64,000 nt of DNA from Patescibacteria group bacterium UBA3291 (GCA_002361595.1 DETJ01000009.1:62001-126000); one strand, 5' to 3'. Shown: positions 10,558 to 21,553, counted from the stretch's first letter. Program-made: numbers and translations. Notes: a model not told the origin generated them from the sequence alone.

Positions 10558-11769
10558 TTATTTACTCATATTTTCATTTTTTAATATTTTTTTAGCAAAA
10601 ATAATATTAGCTAATAAAATTACAATTCATAGAATAATTAAGGCAATGTTTGGATTGAAATATGATAGTAAAAATTTTGCAATAGTCATATAAAGAGAAA
10701 CACATGCAAAAATTATTGATCTGCATGTTGATTTTGCTTTTCAATTAGTTAATAAAACCACACAATGATTTCTTGATGGGTAAATAATCCCATCAAAAAT
10801 ATTAAAAATTAGATATATTACTGCTAAAAATATCCAAGATTTGAAAAATATTCATGCTATAATTAAAAGGATTCATTGAATTATGGTGCTCCGTACCATG
10901 GAAGAATTATATCAGTATTTTTCTCACCATCTCCAAACATTTCTTGATGCGAATAATGATCAAAGTGTAAATATAGTAGTAAGTACTCCAGAAAGCCAGT
11001 CTTCCATTCATTTACTAGCTAGGATTGGCAATAAAAGTATTCAGAAAAATTTTGCATGATGTGAAAGACAACGGTAAACTAAGTATAATTTTAAATCTTT
11101 ATTTCAAAAAACGTCTTTCATTGCAGAGATTCAAGTATCTATATTTGCTTTTATAGATTCTTTAAAAGTTTTGAATTTTTCTTTAATTTTAGAAACTTCT
11201 GTAAGTTGTGAAGTTAATATTACAAGTAATAATGCGGATATAGCATCCAATATTGCCAAAATTGTATATCAGATTTCCGGTTGCCATTTTAAAATGAGCG
11301 AAGCTAAAACGGGTGTAAATAATGAAGCTAATTCTTCATAAGAAGTATATTTTCAAAAAAATCTTCCAAATTTTTTTTGTTCTCATAAAACGGATAAATT
11401 TTCTTCAAGAAAGACTTGTCATGTTCAACTCCGAAAACTATAATATAATGACTGAAATACAGCAGCGATACTGAATCAAATTAAATTTGGGAATAATACG
11501 ATTATAGTTGCACAAATAAAATTACATATAACAGAAGCCATTAAAGATTTTTTTCTTCACATTGTATCGGCTAACGTTGATGTTGGCAATTCAAATATCC
11601 GCATTCATAGCGTGAATATATTTGAAATTAATATTATTTCTGCAGTAGAAAGTCAGGTATATTTATAAAAAATTGAAATAATTGGTACCAAGAAAGTAAT
11701 TCATGATAAAAAATTAATCAAACCGTATATTTTGAGATTTTTCTTAGCTAGTTTTTTTGTCAATGTCAT
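10558..11769 (-). CDS. MFS transporter
   Basis: Encodes 403 residues with about 12 hydrophobic segments. FELPTSTLADTMGRKKSLM between helices 2 and 3 is the MFS loop signature (G-x-x-x-D-x-x-G-R-K/R-K). Substrate cannot be read from the sequence. The C-terminal half has a run SRNHCVVLLTNGKAKSTCRS equivalent to the second-half loop. Convergent with the upstream hydrolase gene. Confidence 0.85.
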
Positions 11770-11875
11770 AAGATTAATATGAAAATTTAATACTATTTAT
11801 GAATAATGTATCAAAAAGTAGATTGAATAAAAGTAAAAAATAATTACAGAATAGTTGTTTAAATAATTCATTGAA

Positions 11876-13051
11876 ATGTTATTCCAAATTAAATCGAAGC
11901 CTGAAGATTTCATTGTAGAAGAAGTTTTGTGAGAATGAGTTCCATCATGAAAATGAGATTTCTTGTATGTTTTTTTTGAAAAGGAAAATCTGACTACGAT
12001 GGATATTGTGGATGATTTGACTAAGAATTTACATTTACAACGTGATGAAATAGGAATAGCATGACTTAAAGATAAAGCATGAATAACTAAGCAATGGATT
12101 TCTATTTCACAGCGTTCTTTATCCAAAATATGATGAGAAGAATCTTTTATCCAAACACTTTGAAAAAAAGTCAAAATTTTAGAAAAATCTTATAATGAAT
12201 CTTGATTAAAGGTGGCAAGTAATCAGTGAAATAAATTTGAAGTTCGTTTACGTGCAAGACAAAATATTTCAAAAGAGATAAAAAGTCAGATTGAAAATAA
12301 TGTACAAAAAATAATTAAAAAGTGATTTCCAAACTGTTTCTGAATGCAAAGATTTGGAAAGTGAAAGAAAAACTTTTATGAAGCAAAAGACCGTTTGAAA
12401 CAGTTGGCTCAAGAATATAATGAAAAATGAAAATTAAAAGAGGCTGATTTGCCTTATCATTTGAGATTTCTTTTGCAGGCTTATCCTAGTATGTATTTCA
12501 ATGAATATGTACTGAATCGCTGGGAAAAGTGATTATTCCTATTGCAGTGAGATATTTTAGTTGATAGATTTAATTCTAATTGAGTTAAAACTTCAGTTTA
12601 TAATTCTCAAAAAATTTATCCATTTGATTACCAAAAATTAAAAAAAGAAAAAGCTGATTTGAACTTCTTTGAACCTGATATCTCGAATGAATGCGAAGAT
12701 TTTGATTCAAATAAACGATTTCCAACATGACCAATGCTTTGATGGAATTTATTATTACCAATGGAGTGAACTAAAGCTCGCGTTCGTGATAATCAATTGA
12801 TTCAGTTGTCTGAATTTGATGAATGAATGCAACAAGTTTGTAAAATTTATAATTTACGATGAGTAAGAAGAGTATTGTTTATCAAAGTCTTAGATTTGAA
12901 ATTTGGATGGGATAAGGATGATATTAAATTAGAGTTCTTTTTGCCTACTGGAAGTTATGCTACAACTTTGGTATCATTCATTCTACAATGAATTGACCAT
13001 TTAACGTTGAAAGATAACTCTTTATTAATTCCTAGGATTTCTAATAAATAA
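11876..13051 (+). CDS. truD: tRNA pseudouridine(13) synthase TruD
   Basis: Encodes 391 residues. KPEDFIVEEVLGEG at the start and GLKDKAGITKQW around residues 63-74, with catalytic Asp66, identify TruD. NCFGMQRFG is the conserved NYFG-x-QRFG motif (Tyr replaced by Cys), and FLPTGSYATTLV near the end matches the C-terminal TruD motif. It modifies U13 in tRNA-Glu. The gene ends just before the terminator of the opposing ncRNA. Confidence 0.92.
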
Positions 13052-13053
13052 AG

Positions 13054-13081
13054 AAAAAAACGGAAGGCAAACCTCCCGTTC
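13054..13081 (-). terminator. Intrinsic terminator of the minus-strand ncRNA
   Basis: Read on the minus strand, ACGGGAGG pairs with CCTTCCGT (one mismatch) around TTTG, followed immediately by seven T. It does not serve truD: on the plus strand the hairpin lacks a T run. Confidence 0.8.
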
Positions 13082-13304
13082 ATGACCAACCCGAAAGGCG
13101 ATCCATTATATGGATCGATAGCTTTACCTTGAAATTACAAGATGAAGATATTGATCCAATAAATTCAATCCGGGTTGGTCTAGCTCATCCCAGTCTAATG
13201 GGTAGTACACTGAGATGAAATAGGATGAATACATCCTTGACAATAAGCAACCTAGTATAAGGGATTACTGTGTGGGTAGAACCTTACGGTAAGTAACTTA
13301 TGTC
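13060..13304 (-). ncRNA. Stand-alone structured RNA of unknown class (about 245 nt)
   Basis: No protein frame covers this stretch. On the minus strand a consensus promoter (13311-13339) and an intrinsic terminator bound it. Inside are a 10-bp long-range stem, GACCAACCCG (minus strand, at 13171-13180) with CGGGTTGGTC (at 13084-13093), an enclosed 8-bp hairpin CGATCCAT/ATGGATCG (13099-13117), a small CTTG/CAAG hairpin, a GGATG/CATCC hairpin (13224-13237), and nested CTCA/TGAG plus CCCA/TGGG arms (13183-13213). I looked for RNase P, tmRNA, SRP and 6S landmarks and found none convincing. Both neighbours are plus-strand genes, so it is not a leader. The 5' end is inferred from the promoter. Confidence 0.7.
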
Positions 13305-13310
13305 ATATTT

Positions 13311-13339
13311 ATTATATTCCAAAATATAAAATTTTGCAA
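13311..13339 (-). promoter_or_regulatory. Promoter of the ncRNA
   Basis: On the minus strand TTGCAA (13339-13334), a 17-nt spacer and a perfect TATAAT (13316-13311). Predicted transcription start is near 13304. Confidence 0.75.
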
Positions 13340-13424
13340 ATTTTTGATACAAATTTACACATAAATAGATTGACTTATTTAAAATAAAATACGTAATATA
13401 TAATGCAAAAAAGTTCGTATTTTT

Positions 13425-13453
13425 TTGCTTTTTATAAGCAATCTGAGTATAAT
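13425..13453 (+). promoter_or_regulatory. Promoter for the 13490/14282 pair
   Basis: TTGCTT, 17-nt spacer, TATAAT; transcription would start near 13460, about 30 nt before the first ATG. Confidence 0.65.
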
Positions 13454-13489
13454 AGTGTATGTGTTATAAATTTAAATATATAGTACATT

Positions 13490-14281
13490 ATGCAAGAAAA
13501 CATTCAAAAATATATACCTTCAGATCTTAAGTTTTCTCCATCAAAACTATATTTTCAACATCAAAATCAAATTCTTCAAAAAATTTGATTCATCTCTCCG
13601 ATGAGTATCGACATACATTTCAAATACACTTTCCAAGAAATACTACCAGATTATTTCATAGAATGATGAGAATTTGAATGAATAACCGTCGATCATGACG
13701 TACATGAACAATGAATCATCTACAAAATATGATTACTTAATCCAAAATTCAAGAATATTGAAAATTGTTCATTTGATATGAAAAAGAGCCACCTAGACAA
13801 TCCATCTATACGACCACTAGTAAGATGATTACTATGATGGTTAATCATATTTGGTTTATTAGCTCGACTGTGAAGTAAATCACAATTCGGTAAAATTTTA
13901 TTGCGAATTAACTTAATCTGAGCCTTAATATTACTCATATTCTATGGAATCAAAATAGGAAAAGTTATCTTTAAAAAGATAAAAACACAAAGTACAGAAT
14001 ACTGATGACTTACTGTAAATTATGCTAAACAATCCGATGCTTTAATGCTATCTCCGGATATTATCAAAGATTTACAATACTTGGGAGAAAATTTTCGAAT
14101 AATACAATTTTGTTATACTGGTAATTGTATATATTTATTACAAGATATTCATGATCGTAATTGAAAAAGATTATCATCTTCTTCCAAACTATATTCAGAA
14201 CAAGAAAAAGCAAATCTTCAAGAAAAGACTATGAATCATCTCCATAATTCAGAATTTTTATCTAATTTTATTTCAAAATAA
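13490..14281 (+). CDS. Hypothetical membrane protein upstream of a lipase-like gene
   Basis: Encodes 263 residues, not recognised. Two hydrophobic helices lie mid-protein (LLGWLIIFGLLARLG and LLRINLIGALILLIFYGIKI) with charged flanking domains. It is followed with no gap by the lipase-like gene (TAA then ATG), so the two are cotranscribed and probably act together at the membrane. A 17-nt-spaced promoter precedes it. Confidence 0.75.
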
Positions 14282-15025
14282 ATGGTAGAACCACTCATAA
14301 CAGACACACAAAATAATTCAAGACAAGACTCTGGTAAAGGTTCTACTTTTGTAGCAAATTCTTTTGCTAAAATTTTATGAAAGAAAAAATTCAAAAAATC
14401 TGCAATCCAAGAAAATGATGATCAAATAGTCTCAGTTGTCCAGGATGTATACCGCCATCCTGAGGAACGTAAAGATGAAGTGTGAGACTGGATTTTAGAT
14501 AAAGATACAAGTTTTTTAGTACATGCAGCATACAAACATCGTACAAAAGACATTGTATTAATATGTTATAGATGAACCGATTTCAAAAACATGAAAGACT
14601 TATTTAGTGATATACAAATAGTATTGTGAGTAAATTCTATAGATGGACGTGTACAAGATTCATTAGAGTTCTTCGACAATATTCAAATGAAATACCCTAA
14701 TTGTAAAAAATGGATTTGCTGACACTCTCTTTGATGAACTATATCATACATAATTACTAAACACAGATCTCCTGAGCGTTGTGTTGTCTTTAATCCTTGA
14801 GCCAGTCCTACTAAAAGTTTCATTGGAATGATGCAGGATACTCTATTCAAGAAAGACCGAACTAAATGCATAACTACATACAAAATATGGTGAGATGCCG
14901 TTTCTACATTAAGTTTCATTGGAAATGTAAAAAGCTTTGTTGTCAAATCAGCTAATCCATTAACATTACATACAATCGATAGTTTCCCTGAGTTGTTCGA
15001 AAAATTGAAAAAAGATAATCAATAA
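14282..15025 (+). CDS. Lipase-like alpha/beta hydrolase (class 3 lipase/DUF2974 type)
   Basis: Encodes 247 residues. DIVLICYRGTDFKNMKDLFSD resembles the oxyanion-loop strand of class 3 lipases (the (Y/F)RGT motif). WICGHSLGGTISYI carries the nucleophile Ser149 in a GHSLGG elbow whose Gly codons are all TGA. KIWGDAVSTL and LHTIDSFPELF are plausible acid and His segments. Such enzymes hydrolyse acyl esters. No signal peptide; it may work with the membrane protein encoded directly upstream. A terminator follows. Confidence 0.75.
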
Positions 15026-15028
15026 AAA

Positions 15029-15053
15029 AAGCACCCTAATCGGGTGCTTTTAA
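15029..15053 (+). terminator. Terminator after the lipase-like gene
   Basis: GCACCC/GGGTGC stem with a TAATC loop, extended by A/T pairs, then T-rich. Confidence 0.8.
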
Positions 15054-15067
15054 CTTTTAGTCTACAA

Positions 15068-15559
15068 CTAAGATATTCATATAAATGATGTAAGTGTTTT
15101 CATTATCGCATAAGAAAATATTACAATAATTACTCATATAATCGCATTTTTTAATGTAGATGGAGCTCCATTTGTTTTTCATTCTACAAACACACTAACC
15201 ATATACTTATATCATGCATACATAATAAACATAACTCATACTAATAATCACAACTGACTCAAGAATTTTACTACAAAAACCAAGTAATTCAAAATTGTAT
15301 CCCAGTTCATAATTCATGTTGCTACCTGCTGCTCTGGTGTCATTTGATCAGCTTCATCTGTATAATGTTTCCACACCTGTCATCCTTCAGATCAAATTCT
15401 TTCAATTTTTGTATTAACAGCTCAAACATCCTCTATCTTCGGAATTATATTAAATCAATCCACATCTTGAGCATAAGTAATTATTCCTCAAGACAAAATG
15501 AAAGTTCATAGGAATGAAAGCACAATCAACCAAAGTCTTTTCAATATTATTCTTTTCAT
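15068..15559 (-). CDS. T4SS-pilin-like small membrane protein
   Basis: Encodes 163 residues. A signal peptide (LWLIVLSFLGTFILSGGII...YAQ) is followed by a short exported segment and then two helices separated by a charged loop: LLVGVMFIMYAGYKYMVSVF, then KTNGAPSTLKNAIIGVIIVIFSYAIM. This layout matches the VirB2/TrbC-like pilin family common in Patescibacteria. It may form an envelope pilus or channel subunit. It is 27 nt downstream of the secreted partner gene. Confidence 0.65.
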
Positions 15560-15585
15560 ATTTTATATAATACTTAATTAAAAAA

Positions 15586-16659
15586 CTACCTTACACATGC
15601 TTTTAACAGATAAGGGACTGCTCTTATAACATCCATCCATCTATCTTCAGCACTTCTCCATATATCTTTTAACTTATTCGACCTATCATATAAATATTGT
15701 AAATATCATTCAATATAATTTTCCATTAATAAATTAGCCGAATTTTGAACGACTGTCTGTACATATTGATTTTCATTCTCAATCTGAGACTGGACTACCC
15801 TTTCACAAGTTCAATTCGCTAATCTATCCACAAATCTTCATCTATCAGAATTATCAGAATTTGAATAATTTAACAAAGCATAAAAATATTTACTCATAGC
15901 ACATACATTACTATATCTATCATATAAAGTCCACTTATCATAATTTTTCATAGCCTCAGCCACTTTTCCATTCTTATCTCACGACATTCAATTATCCCAA
16001 ACTATAAATCTCAAAAAATCTTGATCATTATTAGGACCGAATGTTCTATTCACTTCTTCAGTAATATCATATCATAGATTTGGTTTACTTTTTACCCAAT
16101 ATTTTTGATATTCATCAATAATACTTTGCACATCTGATCATGAAAGATCTTCAGCCTTATCTGTAATAAAATCCCTTCGTTCCTTTCACTTATCATCTAC
16201 TTCCGTCATTTTACTATTTTCATATATATTTTTGTCTCCAGTCAATCAGGCCAATCTTCTCATCATCACATCAAATATGTGATCAAAAAGATATTCACTA
16301 TCCATTGCATTAGGATTAAAAGAAGCCAGATCATCATCACACGTTTTCAAATTCATTGATAATCATCATTTATTATTTTCACAGCAATATTTCTTTAAAT
16401 TAAGCATCGCTGTATTCAAATCTGCTTTTGTCAAAATCAATTTCTGTTGATCAACAGTCAAAAAATTTGAAAATTTAGCATCTGGGCTATCCGTTTCCCA
16501 AACTTGATTAACTTTTTCAAATCAATCATCTTCTCAATTTTTGTGTTTATACGTCTCATTTACAAGGAGTCAACAATCGGTATTATCCGCCAAAACTAAA
16601 TTTAACATAAAACAACAAGCAAGAACCGAAATTATTAATATTTTATTTATTTTATTCAT
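15586..16659 (-). CDS. Secreted helical protein of unknown function
   Basis: Encodes 357 residues. The N-terminal signal peptide ILIISVLACCFMLNLVLA is followed by a Cys-containing, mostly helical exported domain (NTDCGLLVNE, KKYCCENNKGG, VCAMSKYFYAL, NGTCERVVQSQ, LLKACVR). No known domain is recognised. The close downstream pilin-like gene suggests a shared role in an envelope structure. Regular spacing of cysteines suggests disulfides. Confidence 0.75.
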
Positions 16660-16710
16660 CAATATAAAATAGTAATATAAACACCGCCACTAATTATAAC
16701 ATATTTCTCT

Positions 16711-17478
16711 TTATTTTGCAACTTTTTTTAAACAAAATAATTTATTTTTATCCCTATATCTAATTAACTCTAAATTTCATTTTAAATCTTCTACTACTGC
16801 AGAACAATTTCTCAACCAATCTCAAGTATTAAAATAATCTAATCCATTTACTGAATGGTGTCTTGCTACGTGAAAATGCCCCATCATAAATCAATCACAA
16901 TTTAAATTTTTCGAGAAGCTATGAACCTTTTTAGTAATTTTACGTTCTGGCATCCTTATTTTTTTTATTTTTTCATCCAATCTTTCTGCAATAGAAACAT
17001 AATTGTGATTTAACACATTTTTATTCCATAGCTTTTCTAGTCTAATTGATAATCAAAACATAATACTTCAAAGCTGTCATAATTTATTTCAATTTTTATT
17101 AATTCAATCCAAACAATCTCAATGCGTAATATAGTATATTTTTCATTTTCAAGTTTTATAATACATATCTCTAATAATTGACATATTTTCTACATAAATA
17201 TTTTTTCAACATTTTAATTCTCTATCATGATTTCATTGAATATACGTAATATTTACTCATTTTTTTGTTAAATTATTTATATAATCCAATGTATCCTGCT
17301 CCTGTTCTCTTCGTTTTCAAAATCGTCTTAACTGCCGATAATCAATAAAATCTCAAATAATAATCAGATTTTCAAAGGTAATCGAATCTAAGAATTCAAT
17401 CAATTTATCTCACTGATTTTTTAAATTTCATAGATGGATATCAGAAACAAAAACTGTTTTATATTGTTTTTTTTTCAT
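16711..17478 (-). CDS. Calcineurin-like metallophosphoesterase (LpxH/UDP-diacylglucosamine hydrolase type)
   Basis: Encodes 255 residues. All metal motifs are present in order: VFVSDIHLG (residues about 9-17), IIGDFID, IQGNHDRE, YITHGDCLDG and MMGHFHVARH. The closing YFNTGDWL and the insertion pattern fit the LpxH-like/UDP-2,3-diacylglucosamine branch, though this lineage is not expected to make lipid A, so the true substrate may be another phosphodiester. No signal peptide. Confidence 0.85.
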
Positions 17479-17552
17479 TTGATTAAGGTTGGACTCTAAA
17501 TATATAATTCTTTATATAAATTTCCTGAGTCTAATCAAATATTATTCATCTA

Positions 17553-17590
17553 ATAGAAAAAGGCTAAGAGAGAAAACTCAACTTAGCCTT
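17553..17590 (-). terminator. Terminator of the 104-residue gene
   Basis: On the minus strand AAGGCTAAG pairs with CTTAGCCTT around a 13-nt loop, ending in TTTTTCTATTA. Confidence 0.8.
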
Positions 17591-17604
17591 GGACGGGGGA
17601 ATCA

Positions 17605-17919
17605 TTAGAATTCGAAGACTTCCTGGATGATGGTTTTTGGGTCTTTTTTGCTTCTATCGAAGCTAGCTTGTCTAGTCTTGAAAGCCTTGCCCTGATAGAC
17701 CGTAATGGTCAGCCAACGAGGAGTAATTTCCATCAGAATCTTCGCTACACTTGCATCAGCAGGTCTCTCAACCACTCTCCACTTGTTGAAATGCTGAGAC
17801 TTCTTCACCTTGGGGAGACCGTCTGAGAAAAGTACAGAGATGTAGTTACTCTTACTAGCTGTTAATTTTGTGAAATCGAATCCCATCAATTCCTTCACAT
17901 TTGAAAATGTTTGTTCCAT
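17605..17919 (-). CDS. Hypothetical 104-residue protein, GC-rich and UGA-free
   Basis: Not recognised. It is basic, with K-V-K-K-S-Q-H and P-R-W-L-T-I segments and predicted beta strands. Two counted 60-nt stretches are about 43% and 47% G+C, far above neighbours, and its three Gly codons are GGN. It has its own promoter (17960-17987) and terminator, so it is expressed alone. The composition could mean either high expression or recent acquisition. Confidence 0.75.
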   Translation of the reverse strand: MEQTFSNVKELMGFDFTKLTASKSNYISVLFSDGLPKVKKSQHFNKWRVVERPADASVAKILMEITPRWLTITVYQGKAFKTRQASFDRSKKDPKTIIQEVFEF

Positions 17920-17959
17920 AATCTTTTGCTTTAGAGTTTTATTATTTTATAGTTCTACT

Positions 17960-17987
17960 AATATACATTATATTTACCAAAAGTCAA
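17960..17987 (-). promoter_or_regulatory. Promoter of the 104-residue gene
   Basis: On the minus strand TTGACT (17987-17982), 16-nt spacer, TATATT (17965-17960). Confidence 0.55.
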
Positions 17988-18003
17988 GGTGAATATTTTA
18001 ATT

Positions 18004-18036
18004 AAAAATTCCCGCCAGAAACAACAGGAATTTTAT
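18004..18036 (-). terminator. Terminator of the 143-residue gene
   Basis: AAAATTCC pairs with GGAATTTT with a GC-containing inner part; T run on the minus strand after the stop of the gene at 18044. Confidence 0.7.
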
Positions 18037-18043
18037 AAGTTTT

Positions 18044-18475
18044 TTAGAAAAGATTTACTCTAGCTGTATACGTATAATTTATGGGTATTCTATGATTATC
18101 AAGTCCATAAGCATATACTTCATAATCTCCATAGCCAAGGAAAAGCGCCCATAAAGGAGTTTTCCTTATAATTCTTACATTTAGCTCAGTATAAAGATTC
18201 TGATATCTTTGCTCAAGGAAAAAATCCCCAACATTGATGTAAAATCTTTTCTCAAAAGGATAGAATGAAACCTCAGAAGCCATTTCGTGACAAGCACGCC
18301 TATAGCTACTTTCATCATACTGGACATAGCCTGATACGTGATGATTATCAGCATTGTTCTTAACTTCTTTGAGAGAGGTAAACAACTCTTCAAAGAATAG
18401 CCTCCTTTGGTGGCATCTCACATTTCTAGGAATAAAAGTACGTGCCACAAATTTTAGTGTTCTGAATTTTACCAT
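18044..18475 (-). CDS. Hypothetical 143-residue protein, UGA-free
   Basis: Not recognised. It is basic and aromatic-rich, beginning MVKFRTLKFVARTFIPRNVR and ending with ALFLGYGDYEVYAYGLD and YTYTARVNLF, which look like beta strands. All Gly codons are GGN and composition is GC-richer than nearby genes. It shares with the 104-residue neighbour a private consensus promoter and private terminator. Function unknown. Confidence 0.75.
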   Translation of the reverse strand: MVKFRTLKFVARTFIPRNVRCHQRRLFFEELFTSLKEVKNNADNHHVSGYVQYDESSYRRACHEMASEVSFYPFEKRFYINVGDFFLEQRYQNLYTELNVRIIRKTPLWALFLGYGDYEVYAYGLDNHRIPINYTYTARVNLF

Positions 18476-18505
18476 ACTATTTTGATTTTGTTTTTTGTTA
18501 ATTTA

Positions 18506-18534
18506 TATATAAACATTTTATATCAATAAGTCAA
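18506..18534 (-). promoter_or_regulatory. Promoter of the 143-residue gene
   Basis: On the minus strand TTGACT (18534-18529), 17-nt spacer, TATATA (18511-18506). Confidence 0.6.
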
Positions 18535-18648
18535 TAATAAAAATATAGTACATAATAGTATATGAATCAATTGAATTTCTAACTATTTTTTTTATATTAT
18601 CCACGATATTTAAAAATCAGATTTTTTATTTTATGAAAATTTTAAAAC

Positions 18649-19839
18649 ATGAAAATCCTTGTATTAAACGCTGGAAGTTCTTCATTAAAATATCAGCTTT
18701 TTGATGCTGATAATAATTTTTCAGTAGAAGCTAAATGATTAGCAGAAAGAATCGGTATCGAATGATCTACTATCGGTCATAAAGATAGAAATTGAAATAA
18801 ATCTGAATTCCCTGGAAATTTAGCAAACCATGGAGAAGCTTTGAAAAAAATATTGGATATTCTAGTTTCACCTGAAACTGGAGCTATCAAATCACTCGAT
18901 GAAATCGGTGTAGTTGGGCACAGAATGGTTCACGGATGAGAGAAATTTCATGAATCTGCTCTCGTTACCCCAGAAATTATGCAAACTTTGAAAGATTTAA
19001 TTCCTCTCGCTCCTCTACACAACCCTGCAAATATTACAGGAATTGAAGCTGTTCAACAAGTTTTGCCAAATGTACCTAATGTAATAGTTTTCGATACTGC
19101 ATTCCATCAATCAATGACTCCAGAACATTTCTTATATCCAGTTCCTTATGAATGGTATGAAAAATACGGAGTAAGAAGATATTGATTCCACGGAACTAGC
19201 CATAAATATGTTTACCAAGAAATCTGCAAACATTTGAATAACGATAAACTCAAAGTTATTACTTGCCATATCGGAAATGGATGAAGTATCACAGCTATAG
19301 ATGCTGGGAAAGTAATTGAAACTTCAATGGGATTCACTCCATTACCAGGGATTATGATGGGATCTCGCTCATGAGATATCGATCCAAGTATTTTGGAATA
19401 CATTTGTTCTAAAAAATGAATCACAATCTCTGAAGCCACTAAAGAACTGAATAAAAATAGTGGATTATTAGGAATTAGTGGGATTTCTTCAGATTCAAGA
19501 GATATTGAAAATGCTATCAAAGAATGAAATGAAAGAGCCAAACTAACTCAAAATATGTACGTTCAAAAAATTGCAAACTATATTGCTATGTACAATAATA
19601 TGCTTGGTTGAGCTGATGTAATAGTAATGACTGCATGAGTTGGAGAAAACAGTAAGACTACACGTAAAGAAATCTGTGAAAAAATCGCTTCACTCGGAGT
19701 TAAGGTTGATGATGCTAAGAATGATTTCAGATGAGAATTCAGAGAAATTTCTGCAGATGATTCAAAGATTCCTGTATACGTTATTCCTACAAATGAAGAG
19801 TTAATGATTGCACAGGATACATATAATTTAGTAAAATAA
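18649..19839 (+). CDS. ackA: Acetate kinase
   Basis: Encodes 396 residues, normal family length. ILVLNAGSSSLKYQLF is the first acetokinase signature; VGHRMVHGGEKFHE, the second; then DTAFHQSMTPEHFLYPVPY, RRYGFHGTSHKYV, HIGNGGSITAID and MTAGVGENS of the ASKHA fold. It interconverts acetyl phosphate and acetate, giving ATP by substrate-level phosphorylation in a fermentative cell. The second Gly in HGGEK is TGA. No pta gene is adjacent. A TCAGATTTTT motif lies 22 nt before the ATG. Confidence 0.96.
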
Positions 19840-19872
19840 TCTAGCAAATAAATTTAAACAATTGGCTACAAT

Positions 19873-20673
19873 ATGATAATCGATACACATACTCATTTAA
19901 ATACTAATCAGCTTTTTTGAGATTATAAAAAATATTTAGAAGATTTTGGAAAAATCTGATGAAAAATTCTAGCTAATGCTTGAGCAAATAATGAATATAA
20001 CAAAAAATGAATTCAGATAGCAAAAGAATCTATCACAAATTTTCCAGAAATAACTGTAAAAACTGCTATTTGACGACATCCGTGTGATATACCACATAAT
20101 GAATCAGATTTTTTACCACTTCTGAATGAATTGGAAATTTTATACAAGAAAAATAAAGACTATATCGTAGCAATCTGAGAATGTGGGATTGATCGCCATT
20201 TTCCAGAAAATCCAACTGTTGAGGTTCAGCAGAATGCTCTAAAATTACAAGCTGAACTTGCTAGAAAATTAAATCTTCCATTGATGATTCATTCTCGTGA
20301 TGGGTTTTATGAAACTATTGAAATTCTCAAAAATTTTTCAGATTTAAAAATCTATTTTCATGCTTGGTGATATTGAAAAAATGAACTAGAAGAATGTGAA
20401 AAGACTTTTCCAAATCTACGAATCGGTTGCACAAATGTAATCGAATACCCAAGTGCAGAAAAAATTCGTGAATCACTTCATAGCATCAAAACTGCCAAGA
20501 TTCTAACTGAAACCGATGCTCCTTTTCTTCCACCACAAACTATGCGTGGACAACAAAACGAACCAGCTTATGTTACATATGTTTATGAAAAATTATGTGA
20601 AATTTTATGAATCAAACAAGAAAATTTAGAAAAAATTGTGGAAGAAAATACAAAACTACTCTATAATATCTAA
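19873..20673 (+). CDS. tatD: TatD family metal-dependent deoxyribonuclease/hydrolase
   Basis: Encodes 266 residues. MIIDTHTHLNT is the first metal motif; AIGECGIDRHF, LPLMIHSRDGFYETIEI, IYFHAWGYG (usual form H-C/A-F-x-G) and ILTETDAPFLPP follow in the TatD order. GIDRHF replaces the usual GLDY/F. TatD proteins are 3'-5' DNA/RNA exonucleases or related hydrolases. It follows ackA by 33 nt and may be cotranscribed. Confidence 0.9.
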
Positions 20674-20674
20674 A

Positions 20675-21553
20675 CTATCACTTAAATGGAATCCACTCTA
20701 TTGGATAATGGTCCCTACAATAAGCTTCACCTTTCACTCTCCTATCAAATTCTAAATCTGGTCTTACTACAATTTTTTTATCAAAATCAGAAAGATATGC
20801 TCACCATCGAGCAAACGTCGAATTTGATATAATAAAATTGTGACACTTGCTCATCAGACATAAAGATTCAATTCAATTTAATCAATCTACATAATGAATT
20901 TCTGTTGGAGAAAATTTTAGATTTTTCTCACACCACTCAACATCATCAGAAAAGATTAATAATTTATGATATGGAAAAAATTTTTTCTTTGCTTCAGTAT
21001 AATACTTAGTCGAAATTGTACAACAATTTGGATCATTCTGAAAATCCCCTCTCCTAACATGAAGCATAACCATATACTGTAGTTTAAGACTATGTTTTTC
21101 AATATATTCCAAAACTTTATCTTCTGTCTCTTGTCTAAAAGTAAACAGTTTTTTTACCTCTTCTTTATACTCTTGAAAATAACGTTCAGTCTGAAAATAA
21201 CCAATAATATATCAATTTTTTATCTCTGCAAATTTTGAATCAAATCACTTAGAAATTTCTCTATAATCATTAGGATTTAATCTCCATCAAACAGCCCTAA
21301 CTCATCTTGCAATTCATTTATTCTTCCACTTTAGACCAAAACGTTCATAAAAAGGAAGATCCTTTACTTCTGCATATGGAGGGATATTTTTAAATAATGA
21401 AAGTTCATTTTCCCTAACCTTATACCAATTAAATGCAGAAACATCTAATAAAAACTTACATCAATTCCTTCTAGATAAAGCATATGCATATGCATATTGA
21501 AACATTTGATTTCATAATCATCATTGAATTCTAACAATTACCGTATCTTTCAT
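20675..21553 (-). CDS. GT11 family glycosyltransferase (alpha-1,2-fucosyltransferase-like)
   Basis: Encodes 292 residues. The N-terminal VRIQGGLGNQMFQYAYAYAL is the GT11 signature, and MLHVRRGDFQND holds the HxRRxD GDP-fucose motif. IISNSTFARWGAYL near the end matches the S-x-F-S-W-W/G-A-x-L motif. It likely adds fucose or a related deoxysugar to surface glycans. It is convergent with tatD, the stops being one base apart. Confidence 0.9.

Noticed and set aside
13180..13320. RNase P RNA on the plus strand at 13.2 kb
   Set aside because: A stretch resembles the UAGAUGAAU...GACA region, but there is no GAGGAAAGUCC element and the promoter and terminator lie on the opposite strand.
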